NCBI RefSeq assembly: GCF_030272615.1
Contig: NC_081410.1
Span: forward strand, 284,271,957-284,335,956
Length of the DNA: 64,000 nucleotides
Source of the DNA: Cryptomeria japonica
Lineage: Eukaryota > Streptophyta > Pinopsida > Cupressales > Cupressaceae
Direction: 5' to 3'
Part shown: positions 23,070 through 35,254 of the stretch, piece after piece
Numbering within the stretch: position 1 is the stretch's first letter
How the letters are laid out: every line of letters starts with the position of its first letter
Notes under the pieces: generated by a model
Database searches by the model: none
Seen by the model: the letters and a program-made list of their open reading frames with translations, nothing else
Told to the model about the DNA's origin: nothing
Position numbers and translations under genes: made by a program

Positions 23070-24481
23070 AATGTCAAGTATCTCACCTTCAGGCGACTCA
23101 GAGAGGTTTTCACCATTAGGTATATCCTTTATTTTTACTATTTTTTATTCTAGCACCGCCACAGTGTGGTTTTTGCCATCAGAACTCTTATTTTTAAAAA
23201 AAATTTTGTGACTAAGATACTTGAAATTTGTTGTTGACATGTTCTCACTTTTTTCACTGGTGGAAGAGTCCATTTGTTCAACTGCATTAAGATAACAGGC
23301 TAATGTATAGTCATTGGAAAAGGTAGGTATATTCAAAGGTTGATCTTGGAGAGTATAGTCAATAAGCTTAGGATGTATGAGGGATAAAGATTTAATAGGT
23401 TCAAGGGAATTCATGGTATTGTTATCACAACCTCAGACTGACAAGTTGAGTTATAGAAGACTACCTTGCCTAAGCATCTTGAGACCGTGAAGAGTTAGAA
23501 CATGATTATCAAAGTTTATGTTATTATTTAGGGAGCCTAACCCAACAGACCTACCACTAGCATTGTCTTCTACTTCGGACTAGACTACATATCATGGTTT
23601 GACACTAATAGGTTCAACAGAGAGAGTTTTGAGATTCATGATGAAGTAGTCATAGTTTGGTGTCCAATAGGTAATATTATAAATAGAGCTTATGTCAGAG
23701 TCAAAAGATGAAGCCTCTGACTCTTCTTCAAGTGGCTTAGTGAAAGTTTGTATAGTATCAATATCTACATCTTTGATGTTGCAAGTTCCTTTGTGATTTG
23801 GTTCAATGATCACTTGTAGTTGACATACCTGTTCACATAACCTTGATGACTCTATTAGTCTCTGTCATCTTTTCCATTCAGCTTCCTCTGGACTAATGAC
23901 CGACCCTACTTTTGTAGCCTCGAATTCTACATTCGCAGTCACATACCTAATTTTCTCTATCTCATTAGAGGGAGATATAGTAGGTGAAGAATTTTCTTGT
24001 ATTCTTTCTTCTTTCAGTTGTTGTTCATAGTCTTCTTGTCTTTTTAGCTAATTTCCTCTATTTCCTTTTGTAATTTTAAGCACACTATCTCTTGTGCTTC
24101 ATCTATTATATCACTAGATTCTTCAGGATTTTCTTTAGTAGATGCATCTGACAGAGGCTCTAGACCCCATTCATACTTATTTAAGTCAGTTTGTGAATCA
24201 TCTACTTGATTTCTACCTATGTATGTGACCGAAATGTTCAGTGGTGCAAACAACTCTTTAATTCCTTCCATTTTTTCTCTCATATCTTCTGGGATTTCTA
24301 ATCCTTGTAGTGTCACTATTGATACAGTTGGAACTTGATTACAAGCTACTTCTTCTTTCTTGATTGTCAATTCTTCTTGTTCTTTTTTATACTCTTCTGA
24401 AGTTTGCTGAGTATTTATTTCCCGTGATGTTGAAGGTAGTAACTTTTTCCTCCACTTAGACTGATGATGAGAAGTATGTTT
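23070..24481 (-). pseudogene. Acidic linker between protease/G-patch and RT
   Basis: Open pieces at 24370-24044, 23813-23592 and 23414-23145 encode an acidic, Ser/Glu-rich linker (for example LEEESEASSFDSDISSIYN). In Tat-type polyproteins a long linker of this character lies between the protease and RT. No catalytic motif is visible. Confidence 0.65.
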
Positions 24482-26164
24482 CTAATATGATGACTCCTCT
24501 AAATGGTATCCAAGTCTATCTTTATCATTTGTAAGCTTAGTTTGTAGTTGAATAGGTTCAATAATACCTTCTTGATGCTTTCCCAAAGGAGCAGTACCTG
24601 AATATCCCATGTGTTGAATCATCTTATAGACTGGACCATATTGTTCAGGGGAAATCTCACAGTGTTTCACTTCTTTGTTTTCACTATCTTCTTTGAAAAT
24701 ACATTTGAGAACAATCTCCTCTTCTATTTCATCTGTAAGGGAAGTAGAGGACTGTACAAAAATACCATCATAAATGACATTTGGAGTTGAATTTTGTAAC
24801 TTCATAGCCTCATATGGTTTTCCATACTGTCTTGGTGATGGAGGAAGAGACATTAGTGAAAGTACAAGTTCTACCTTGTATCCTTCCATGCCAGTATCTG
24901 TGATTTTTAATTTCTTTTCTAAATCTTTCATCAAAGTTTCTAAACTTTCAGCTACAGAGACTACTCTATTATGAGGAACAAAGGTATCAGTACACTGTTT
25001 TAATGTACTATAGGTGTAACTTGTATCAACAAGAATACCGACTTCAACTCCATTATAAGTACATTTCAAGCATTGATGATAGGTAGATGGTACAGTTTGC
25101 ATTTCGTGAATCCATAGCCTCCCTAACATAATGTTGTATGAAAGAGGAAGGTCAAGCACCTGGAAAATAACATCTCTCTCCATAGGTCCTACCCTGATCG
25201 ATAATAGCACCAAACCTTTAGAGGTTATTTCTTCTTCATCATAAGATTTGATTGTTATTTTCCTTGCTGGATCAATGATATGTTCAGAAAATCCCAAGAA
25301 AACATGTTTGACTCGATGTTTATGGATCATAGCTTCGATGTGTAATGGCTGGTTATGTGGTTGATTCAGTGAATTGTCATCTTCTTCAAAGAAGGTGAGG
25401 TAATGAGGCGATGTCAGGTGACCCATCATAGATTGAAACTGATCTACATCTAAATATTTGGGGACATTAGTAGTGAGCAAAGATTTGTTCAGGATCTCTC
25501 TATGAGCATAAGAGATCTTAAGCAATTCAAAAATGGAGATTTGAGCAGTGGTTCTTTTTAATTGTTTGACAATGCTATATCTAGGAGAGGATGATGAAGT
25601 CATCTGTTTAGATTTAGTTGTGATCATGTCTAATTGTCTATTTGAAGAAGTCAGTAGGTTTGATGTTGTTTGATCAGGAGTTGAGGAACTAGCTCCTTTT
25701 AGATTAACCTTATTTTGAGCACGGGTTACAACATTTGTAGTTTGCATTTTATTTTGTTTATTTTTGACTATGATCACGTTGTAATACTTAGATTGGGAAG
25801 ATTCAATCATGTTGATCACATTATCATTGTTAGCATAGTTGTAATTGAGTTTGGCACCTCCATTGGATTTTGAGGAATCACCTTGTTCATAAGCAGGCAA
25901 GGGATCTTTAAAAGCTTTGTGATCAACATTAGTCATGTGATTTCCAACAACAATTTTTCCAGCATCGATGAGGTCTTGAATCTCATGTTTAAGTTTCACG
26001 TAGTTGTTTGTTGTATGGCCCTTATTTTGATGATATTCAAAGTACTCATTTTCCCTCCACCATTTGGGTTTAACTTTTGGATCATATGGTCTAGAGTTGT
26101 TTGGAAATGCTATCAGATCATTTGCCATTAAAGTATTAAGAGTTGATTCATATGATTCCTCCAA
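24482..26164 (-). pseudogene. Gag C-terminus, protease region and G-patch
   Basis: The longest open frame in the window, 560 codons. Residues 36-70 resemble a CCHC region (EYHQNKGHTTNN) whose Cys positions read Phe and Tyr. The retropepsin-like part has PLHIEAMIHKHRVKHVFLGF and, later, SYNIMLGRLWIHEMQ with VPSTYHQC. I do not see the D-[ST/G]-G active-site segment expected between KHV and GFSE, so a small in-frame deletion probably removed it. The C-terminus is a G-patch (HMGYSGTAPLGKHQEGI, then DRLGY), an RNA-binding module known after the protease in such elements. Confidence 0.85.
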
Positions 26165-27125
26165 AGGAGTGAAATCGTGTTTAGGCTATGAAAGCCAAGG
26201 TTTCTCTTTAAACTATTCTTTTGATTTCTTCGGAGGGTTTTCTGCCACAGTTTCAGCTGCTTTGAGGGCTTGTGTGTTGCTAGCTAGATTAAATATTATG
26301 GGTTTTGATTTTAGTTTAATAGTGTCCATCACTCTATCATTAACAATGTTTCCATTGTTAGCTTTTCCATCTTTCCAGTATTTATTCTTCTCTTTGGAAC
26401 TAGAACCTTGTTGTGTTTCTTTTCAAATCAATATATCTCCTTTCTTTATAAGCACATCTTCCATTATGAGGGCACTATCTACCATTTTGTTGAATGAAGG
26501 GTACACTTGCATTTGGATATTGTATTTCAATTCAGGGATTAGGTTATAGACAAAAATGTCCATCTTCTCAGAATCTAGAATAGGCCATGAATATCTAGAG
26601 AACATCTTTCTCCAACATTGAAGAAAAGTGAGAAAAGGTTCTCTTGTTTTCTATTTGGTATTGCAAAGCGCAATCATAGTGACTGGATGACAAATGTTAT
26701 AGGAGTATTATTGGAGAAACAATTTGACTAATTTCTCAAAAGATTTAATTCCCATAGGTAGGCTTGAAAACCATTACATAGCTTGTCCTCATAAACTCCT
26801 TAGGAAAAAGGCGCATGAGATATGTTTGTTCATGCATGAACTCCATGCATAAAGCACAAAATTCTCTGACATGGTCTTGAGGATCTACATTATCATCATA
26901 TTTGTCAAACTTAGGAATCTCCACTATTAAAGGAAATGGAGGCATGTAAAGGTTCTTGTCAAATGGGAATAGGCATATCATGTCCAAAGAATATTGCTTT
27001 GATGATTTAGTCTTGTTTTTCATTTCTTTGATTTTAGTTTGTAATGCTTGTAATTGTTTGTTTACCAGTGCTAAGGGTGTTAGTGATAAGAGTTTCAATG
27101 TTATAATTAGTAGGAAGTTTAGCAC
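26165..27125 (-). pseudogene. Gypsy Gag (retrotrans_gag)
   Basis: The frame at 27125-26745 includes PPFPLIVEIPKFDKYDD and DPQDHVREFCALC, the capsid entry of plant Gypsy Gag. After broken code, 26605-26423 gives FSRYSWPILDSEKMDIFVYN and PSFNKMVDSALIMEDVLI. Stops and frame changes separate the parts. Gag then continues into the 24482-26164 frame. Confidence 0.85.
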
Positions 27126-29522
27126 CTTGTTTTGCTAGCTCTAGAAAATAATCTTATTTTTCTCTAGCCATGATAATCTTCATCATTTTTTAGAAATATT
27201 TATCCTTTTGACTATTTATACAATTTTTTGTAGGTTCAGAGGCTTCAGACTCGCTATATAAGGAATCACTATCATTAGCATGGGTGTTGATATTGTCATA
27301 AGTATCCTATTTAGCAACTTCTCTTTCTTACCTTTCTCCAGACATGGTGGGAGATAAGGATTGATAAAAAATTAGTATATTTGATGATGAAATTTTGTTA
27401 GAGATGGGGTCTTATACAAAGAATGGATTAGTCTATAATGAAAAGGACTATCCTTTACCTTTGGTAACTTTCTTATGAGAGCTTATAGTTTGAACAATCA
27501 TTTATAACTGATGTGACTAAGAACTAGATGTGATGTAGAAGTCAAGATCAAATTGAAGCTAGTTGTTCATTTGCCACAGTGATTTGAGAGAAGTGACTAA
27601 GACTCGATCTAGTTTTAGGAACGATCTATCCTATATAAGATGTGATCTAAGTAACTTAGTTTGATTTAGTTTGATAAGTAGTTGATTGAACTAGTTGAAA
27701 GATGATCGACAAAATCATGCAACACAATGACAGGGGTACACTATCAAGATGTTTATGCATAGAATTATGATGACTAGATTTATACTCGTTGTAGATTGAG
27801 TAGGCAAGTATGAAAGTTCTAGAAAAGTGTGTAGATAGACAAGTTTCTAGACCGAAAAAATCAAAAATTTGTACGATAGAGTTTTCAGACCCAGACAACA
27901 ATTTAATAATTCCCAGATGACATGAGCAGTTTCTCATACGAGTTGCTTCCTATACTTGCACGATAGCTTATTGTTCTATAGATGACGGTCTGATGAGGAT
28001 AATGATTATTCATACGGTAGTATATTAAAGGATAGATGACAACTCTCTAGGACTAGAATGACACTTCTATAGAGCCGAATGACAATTATGATAGGACCAG
28101 GTGATAAACTAACAAGACCAATTAAGACTCGTACGACAACATGTATATAGCCAAATGATAATTTAGTAGACTCGTATGACAGTGGACTGCACAGAGACAA
28201 GATTTTGACACGGACAAAGTTTTGATGACTGACACATACTCATTTTTTTTACATGGACAGAGTTTAGATGACTAAGTTTTTTACATTGTTTGATCATTTT
28301 CTCCAATTTCAGTATTTTGGTATCAGTTTCAGAGATGAAAACATAGTAAACATGCAAGATGTATAATGACTTCAAGGACAACACGCTAACCCTATAGAAG
28401 TTGGCTTAGAGAAGAAAACCTTTGCTTGCAGACTCGGGTACACACCCAATAGCTAATCAAAATACGACTGTTGAGTCTCATGCAATGGATTCTCAACAGC
28501 ATATTAGCCAACTCCACATGCTAATGGGGGTACGAAATGGAAAGTATATTGGGATAGTTACTATCTCTCTTGCACAAAGATTATCCCCCTATCGGAGGTG
28601 AATTAGGTAGCCTCTATCTTATAGTTCTTAGTTAGGAATTTTGTTCAAAATTACCCTTTGAAGTCATGCAAGCATTATTGAGGCCTATAGCCCAACAAGG
28701 TACTGAAACAAGTTGTAGTCATGTAAACATGATTGAGACCGTGGGGCCCTACAAAATGCTCAAAATGAGAGGTCTCAAAGAGAAAACTCAAATAATCTCA
28801 TCCTTAGAGACTTTAATCACCAGAGGCCTATTTATTATAGTGAGTTGGAATGGTCAGGTCCAACTGTACTCACTTGGGTGATTCTCATAGGGTGATTACT
28901 TTTTCCCACTATGACAGGCCTACTAAAGATGCACAAATCTCAAACTTAGAAAAAATCTTTGAGGGTCTAGATTTCAGATTGTCTGTGCAGACAAGAGCAT
29001 GCTCTCCTACCTCTTAGATTTTTCTTAAAACACAAAAGACATATTATTTCATTAACCAGATAGCAATTTAAGTTCCTAAAAAAAAAGAATTTAAAGAATA
29101 CACAAAGTTCATTTGAATCTCCTCAGACAACCTGCAAAAAAACAAATCGGTAGTCATATTGTTTTTGTGCGACAGGCATGTTCTTCAACAAGCATTCTGC
29201 AAAAAAATGGGTTAGGTTGTAAAAATCTCTTAGGCAGATAGACAACAAGCCAGGGTCAGCATTAGTACCATAAAAATTCAACAAGAAAAAAAAAAGCCTT
29301 AAAATTGCAGTCTATTTTAATACCAAAACCAGAATACCGTATGAGTATTCTCACCCAATCGTATGATAATTTGAAATGGACCGTACAATACCTGTAGTTT
29401 ATCATTTAGGCCTCTGTGAAAACTTGTACGAGTTTTTGTAGTAACTGTACATAAGGAAAAAATCCGAAAAATAAATCTGAAAAATAGAAGTTAATCTATG
29501 AGGCCAAAAGATGTAGTCTTTT
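27126..29522 (-). other. Long 5' leader of the Tat-like element
   Basis: About 2.4 kb between primer site and Gag without convincing code. It contains a degenerate tandem repeat (about 27980-28260, unit of 20-30 bases built on ATGACA..TAGAGCC) and several TCGTA[CT]GA motifs (28129, 28172; also CGTATGA near 29360). Long leaders are usual in Tat elements. Confidence 0.6.
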
Positions 29523-29540
29523 GCCCCATGGTGGGCGCCA
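29523..29540 (-). other. Primer binding site of the Tat-like element
   Basis: Minus strand reads TGGCGCCCACCATGGGGC about 10 bases inside the 5' LTR. The TGGCGCC start is common in Gypsy primer sites. I do not assign the tRNA. Confidence 0.8.
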
Positions 29541-29550
29541 AAAATACACA

Positions 29551-30841
29551 TGTGAAAAGTGGATAAAGTCTACAAGCTATAAGACACAACACTTCAATTA
29601 AGTCATTGCATGCATGGTTAGACATATATAACCATAAATATGAAAACCATAACAAATCGACCTATTGTCTTCTAAAAGATGTGAGTATAGACTTGGTCTC
29701 AAATTTGTATAAGCAATACCAGTTACTAGACTACACCAAGATGAATGATTTAATCTATATGAGCACAAGAATAAGCTAAATGTATGCAAGATTAAGCTAG
29801 ATGAATGAATATTTAGCTAGATGAATGAATAATAAGCTATATGAATGAATATTAAGCAATCATGATTAAACTAAATATGAAAAAAGATAAACTAAGATGC
29901 AATAATCTCAAAGCACAATATCTTCAATGACTCCAGAGCAAAAATTGCATAATAACAATAAATCTCTAGGGTGTTTTGAATGAGAGACAAAGGTTGAATT
30001 TATAGAGACTTAAAAGATAGACCAATGGTCAAGATCAATTAGCAATGAGTGGTCGAGATTCCTCAAGAAAAAGAATAATCCAGGTTAATTGAAATAATTG
30101 AGAGATCAGATTAAGTTAATCTTGAGATAGATTCCAATTATAGCTTGATTGAGTGCATTCAAATTATAAGTTTGATTTTGTATTGGAGATAAAATTAGTT
30201 GATTCCAAGCACTTGAGATAAAAATAGGTGATTACATGCACATGAGATAAAATTAGCTCAAGATTTTTATTTAGAAAAAGCCTTTTCAATATAACTAAAC
30301 CTCTTTCCTTAAGAAAAACTTTAAGTTTTAATTTTTAGAGAAAATGATTAATACAATTTAATTGCTTTTCTGGTTTCTCAAGCTATCTCAATTTTATAAA
30401 AAGAAACATCTTAAGTTTGATTTCTTCTCTTAATTTAATTTTTTTCTTTTGTTTTCAATTTAACTCTTTCTTTTGCAAATTAATTCCTCTTTTGTGATAA
30501 ATCTCTTTTTGTAAATTAATTCCTCTTTTTGTGATTAATCTCTTTTTATAAATTAATTTCTTTTTTATGATTAAATGACAAATTTATTTATTAATTAAAT
30601 ATGCTAGGATATTTAATTAAATAAATGGGATAATTGATCAAAATTATTTACTTGGAATGATTTAATTAATTAAATAATATTTAATTAATATAGAGTGATT
30701 AATTTGCCATGTAACATTAATGATTGAAGAATTAATTAATTAGGTGCTCAAGGTTGATTTAATTGCCTTTTGTTAGGGCCTTGGTGATATTGTCGAGATT
30801 AGGGGCCCATGGTTTAGGTGACCATTTTTTAGGGTATTACA
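29551..30841 (-). repeat. 5' LTR of the Tat-like Gypsy element
   Basis: Matches 10101-11363. Minus-strand TATA box near 29999-30006. It differs from the 3' LTR by scattered substitutions and by small length changes in the AT-rich middle (an extra TTAAATAATATTTAATTAA block near 30665). TTATC follows at 30842-30846. Confidence 0.93.
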
Positions 30842-30846
30842 TTATC

Positions 30847-31047
30847 ATATTGTGGATAGGTTCGCATCATGGTTTTTCCATTGACCTGGTTTTCCATGTC
30901 AAAATCTTGATGTTATGTGTTTTATTGATATGGAGTTGACTTATGCTTTCATTATTAAATATCAGATCTAAAATTATGTTTAAGTTAAGTAAAGTTTGTG
31001 ATAAAAATGATTCACCCCCCTCTCAATTTGTTGCCTTGTTGCCAACA
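30847..31047 (+). repeat. Solo Copia LTR, right part
   Basis: Continues the LTR interrupted at 10100: ATTGTGGATAGGTTCGC, then CATGGTTTTTCC, the U5 stem-loop relic at 31006-31026 and the end GCCAACA. The duplication GGTAT follows at 31048-31052. There is no primer site or interior beyond it. Confidence 0.85.
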
Positions 31048-31052
31048 GGTAT

Positions 31053-31202
31053 AACACTCAATTGACCATATTTGATATAGTTTTTTTTCACTTGTTGCAA
31101 TCACAATTTGATGCTTGAACTATTAATCATAATTATTTGGGTTTTTATTATCCATTGTTAGGTAAAAATGACCTTCACATGCCTCTTTGGTACACTTGGT
31201 AG
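31053..31202 (+). other. Left flank of the chromovirus, possible LINE remnant
   Basis: AT-rich sequence that would have been continuous with 39430 onward before the chromovirus inserted. ACTTGGT at 31194-31200 recurs at 39432-39438 and looks like the target duplication, two bases away from each LTR tip. Confidence 0.45.
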
Positions 31203-32021
31203 TGTAGTCATGGATAGAAGAGTCCTCCAAGAGAACAGTCTAGATCATGTAGCAAGAGTAAACACAACAAAAGAAACACAATGTGATGGGGGTGATGTTG
31301 AATCAGACTTATATTATATTAGGGAATTCAAATACAAATTGGCCAACAATATGTAGGTTTTAGATTTGGCACACAGGCCTGATTACAAACATACTCAAAA
31401 TATAGTATCCGAGCTCAATCAAGAATACGAGCCAACTCTAGGTCTCCTAATATTTTTATTATTATTATATATTTTATATTTGTCCACCATATGCTTAGTT
31501 ACATTGATTTATGTGATATTCATAGATCTAGTATGATCCATGTCAGCCCAAGATGAAAACAAATGTAAATGAAGAAGGTGTAACATGTAGAACAACTAAG
31601 TTGGCCTCTGCCAAAATAATTCCTCTGAAAAGAACATAGAATGGTGTGTGGACCTAGGAGAAGGTCGACCACAAACCAAGGAACATTGGAGGATATGAAA
31701 TTAGGCTCTATAAGCTATGGAAATGATCCACAAGATTCTCCATTAGCAAATAGGTCCAAGTAGCTCTAGTGCATAGGTTAGAAAATTGTCCCACATTTCA
31801 GAAGCAATTACTTGCTGAAAAAGATCCAAACAACATGTGGACCTAGGATAAGGTAGATGAACATATCCTCAAACAAAATCTAGCTCCACAAGATCCAATG
31901 AATAAATGTGAAAAAATGCAGGATAGAATCCTAAAACTACAAGGACAAACTGAATAGAAAGCAACTGAAATGATTTTTTTTTGTTGATGCAAGATTGCCA
32001 AGAACCAGGGATGCTCCTACA
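31203..32021 (-). repeat. 3' LTR of the chromovirus
   Basis: Aligns end to end with 38607-39429, including GGCACACAGGCCTGATTACA and the end GATGCTCCTACA. Confidence 0.93.
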
Positions 32022-33240
32022 TCAGACATTTGTGATTGATGAAAAAAGTGAGTCCCTCACTTTTTAGGGACTAGAGGAAAACTGAGACAGTGTACCACAT
32101 CTTGATAAATCCATGATGAGTCTTCAACTAGTATGTCCTTTCACTTCACAAGATACTCTCTATATTGTCTTCGTTGGGAGCTACGTGTAGTTCTACTATC
32201 CAAAATGTTTTCAATCTGTTATGGTACCCTCTAGGGTATCTACTTCTCTAAGTTTGTTGCACTATCTTCACTGAATTCTGCCTCATGATACTGGTGTATG
32301 TCTATAATATTGAATATAGGTGAAATACCCAAGGTATCTGGTAACTCCACTTCATATGCATTTTTGAAACTAAATTTCTTCAAGATCTTACAAGGTCCCA
32401 ACTTCCTCATCTTTAGCTTATTATAGGTACCAACTAGAAATATTTCTTTTCTTAGATACACCATCACTTCATCTCCCACTTCAAATTCCTTATGTTTCCT
32501 CTTTTCATCTACTATCTCCTTATACTTACTATTTATGTTCTCCAAATATTGTTTGACCTGATTATTTACTATCTTCATATGTTCTATAAATTCTTCTGCT
32601 TCTACACTCCTTTTATCCTCATTATTGATGTTTCTTAACTCTGATATGCCTCTAGGGTGTACTCCTATAATAACCTCAAAGGTTGTTCTACTAGTACTCC
32701 TATTCACTAAATTGTTTCAGGCAAACTCTTCTTGTGCAAGAACCAAGTCCCAACTTCTAGTTTTCTCTCCAACTAAGCATCTCAACAAATTTCCCAAACT
32801 CCTATTTACTAATTCTATTTATCTATTAGTCTATGGGTGAAAAGTAGAACTGAATTTTAAATCTATCTTCATCTTCTTCCAAAGTGTTCTCCAAAAATAT
32901 CCAACGAATTTAGTGTCCCTATCATAAACTATGCTCTTAGGTAATCCATGTAGTTTCACCACCTCCTTGAAAAATAGGCTAGTTATATGCATAGTATCTG
33001 TTGTCATCTTACAGGGTATGAAATATGACATCTTTGAGAATATATCCACCACCACAAATATAGAATCATTTCCTCTATATGTCTTAGGCAATCCAAGTAT
33101 GAAATCCATGCTTATGTCCTCCCAAGGTCTCTTCAGAACTATCAAAGGCTTATACAATCCAACATTCTGACTGCTACCTTTTGCAAGTTAACAAATTCTA
33201 TAGTTTTTAACAAATTGCCTAACATCCTTATGAATCTAAG
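32022..33240 (-). pseudogene. Chromovirus integrase with C-terminal chromodomain
   Basis: Frame 33157-32831 gives the integrase core: [33 protein letters not shown], then [14 protein letters not shown]. Frame 32707-32240 gives the GPY/F-type C-terminus (RKLGPCKILKKF, YEVELPDTLGISPIFNI, DIHQYHE). After a stop, minus-strand 32225-32095 reads QIENILDSRTTRSSQRRQYR, then EYLVK and, past a TGA, SSWIY: a chromodomain, which in such elements steers integration to marked chromatin. Bases 32022-32094 are the 3' untranslated end. Confidence 0.88.
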
Positions 33241-34256
33241 GCCATGATTAATTCTAACTAACCAAGGCTATTGTCTTATCAACACCAAAGTGTCATGCTA
33301 GTCCTCCACTATGCTTTTATTTTATCGGATTCTCCCTCATAGAGATCCTAGGTATACACAACTAGATTCCTTTGAACAACATCTCATCTTGAATGAAATA
33401 ATCTAGCCACCTACTCCTATCCACCACAATAGGCTCCTTACAAAATTTCCAAGGTTCTGCAAAATCTAGGTCACTCTCATACAAGTTCTTCAATTCCTCA
33501 AAACCCAAGACTTCTACTCTCATCTCTATCAACAAGTTCCTCCTTCTACTTAAGGAATCAACAAATTTATTTGACTTACCACTTCTAGGCTTTAAAAAAA
33601 AGGTATAACTCTACAAGAACTCCACCCATCTCATGTGTCTTTGATTCATCTTACCTTGACTATTCAAATAATGCAAAGCTTGATGATCGATATACAACAC
33701 AAACTCTTTAGGTAGTAAATAATGTTTCCACTTCTTCAATGCTTGAATTATTGCATAAAACTCTTGATCATACACAAAATATCTACTTCTTGCATCATTC
33801 AATTTTTCACTAAAATAAACTACTAGTCTTCCTTCCCTCTTGACTTAATACTGCTCCAATTTCATTCCCACTTGCATCACAATCCACTTGAAATACTTTG
33901 CTAAAATCTGGTAAAGCTAATGTAGGTTGTTCTGTCACTTTATGCTTCAACAACTCAAAACTCTTATTTTCTCCAAATATCCACTTTAAATCCTTCCTAT
34001 ATCCTCTCATTGTTTCTATCATAGGGCTACAAATCAAACTGATATTTCTAATGAACTTGTGGTAGAAACTACCCAATGCATAAAATGATCTTACCTCCCC
34101 AATGGTGTCCAGTGTAGGCCAATCAACAATTGCTCTTACCTTCTCAAGATCCATCTCCAATCCATCTAGAGATATCACTAATACCAAATAGACTAACTCT
34201 TCCTTGTTGAAACTACACTTCTTAATGTTAATCAAAAACTTCTCCTCTCTCAACCT
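33241..34256 (-). pseudogene. Chromovirus RNase H and integrase zinc-finger region
   Basis: Frame 34253-33810 continues RT (FLINIKKCSFNKEELVYLV) into RNase H ([20 protein letters not shown]). Frame 33802-33611 completes it ([38 protein letters not shown]). From 33610 to 33241 the tether and integrase zinc-finger region is broken by stops. Confidence 0.88.
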
Positions 34257-35254
34257 CTACAAAACTTGTCTCGAATGCAACATATGCTCTTCCTTGGTCT
34301 TAGAGTATATCAAGATGTCATCTAAGTACACAATAACAAACTTACCCAATAATTTCTTCAATACCTCGTTCATCAACCTCTTGAAATTACTCAGTGCATT
34401 GGTTAGTCCAAAAGGCATCACCAACCATTCATATAGTCCTTCATTTATCTTGAATGCTATCTTCCACTCATCCCCTTCTCTAATTTTGATATGATGGTAT
34501 CCGCTTTTCAAGTCTATCTTTCTGTAATATTTGGCTCCACTTAAATAATCCATTATGTCATCCATCCTAGGCATAGGAAACTTGTACTTTATTGTGATCT
34601 TGTTTATTTCTCTAGATACAATACACATCCTCCATTCTCCATTCTTCTTAGGTTCTAATACTACTAGAACTACACAAGGGCTCAAACTTTCTCTAATCAA
34701 ACCTTTCCTTAATAACTCCTGCACTTGTCTATTCAATTCCTTATTTTCTACTAGTGTCATCTGGTGTGTTGCTTTATTAGGCAAAGTAGCTCTGGGAATC
34801 AAGTCCATGCAATGACTGATACTTCTCACAAGTGGTAATCCATCAAGTATGTTATCTGAAATAATGTCTTCATATTCTATCAACAACTCTTTTATCTCTT
34901 TCGGTTGTCCTTCTTCACGCTCCAAATTTTCAGCCTTCTTAGGAACTAAAGAAAAACATATATTCTCATACCTATCCCATCCAAGAATTTACTTCCGTCT
35001 AGCAAACAAATCCTAGCCTTTGTACAAAATTCACTCTTAAGAGGCTCCTCCAAGGGTGATAGGGTCTGTTTTATCCCATTTTGAACAATAGTGTATATAT
35101 TCTTCCTTCCATCATGTATTGTTTGCCTATCATATTGCCAAAGTCTACCCAACAAGATATGACATACATCCATAGGCATAATATCACACAAAACTTTATT
35201 ATGATAAGATCTAATTCTCAATTTTACTAGATATTGTTCACTTACTGTAGGCAT
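34257..35254 (-). pseudogene. Chromovirus protease end and reverse transcriptase
   Basis: Frame 35254-34946 has the protease tail (SEQYLVKLRIRS, DVCHILLGRLWQYDRQTIHD). Frame 34925-34257 is a nearly whole RT: GLIRESLSPCVV, WRMCIVSREINKIT, FPMPRMDDIMDYLSGA, KIDLKSGYHHIKIREGDE, VMPFGLTNALSNF and the intact YLDDILIYS box. Among RTs in the window this one has the least damaged core. The protease start lies beyond the insert, at 37271-37480. Confidence 0.93.

Larger units (their letters stand above)
10101..30841 (-). mobile_element. Ty3/Gypsy retrotransposon, Tat-lineage architecture, 20.7 kb
   Basis: The LTRs at 10101-11363 and 29551-30841 match each other, and TTATC is duplicated at 10096-10100 and 30842-30846. 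The minus strand has the primer site at 29523-29540, then gag, protease, G-patch, RT, two RNase H domains and integrase. A 5-kb stretch before the 3' LTR contains an opposite-strand PMD-family gene. Dual RNase H plus an antisense ORF after integrase is known for Tat-type elements (Ogre, Retand, Grande); the lineage call is by motif, not by tree. About 3.6 kb of its length is later Copia insertion (17255-20831). Confidence 0.93.
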
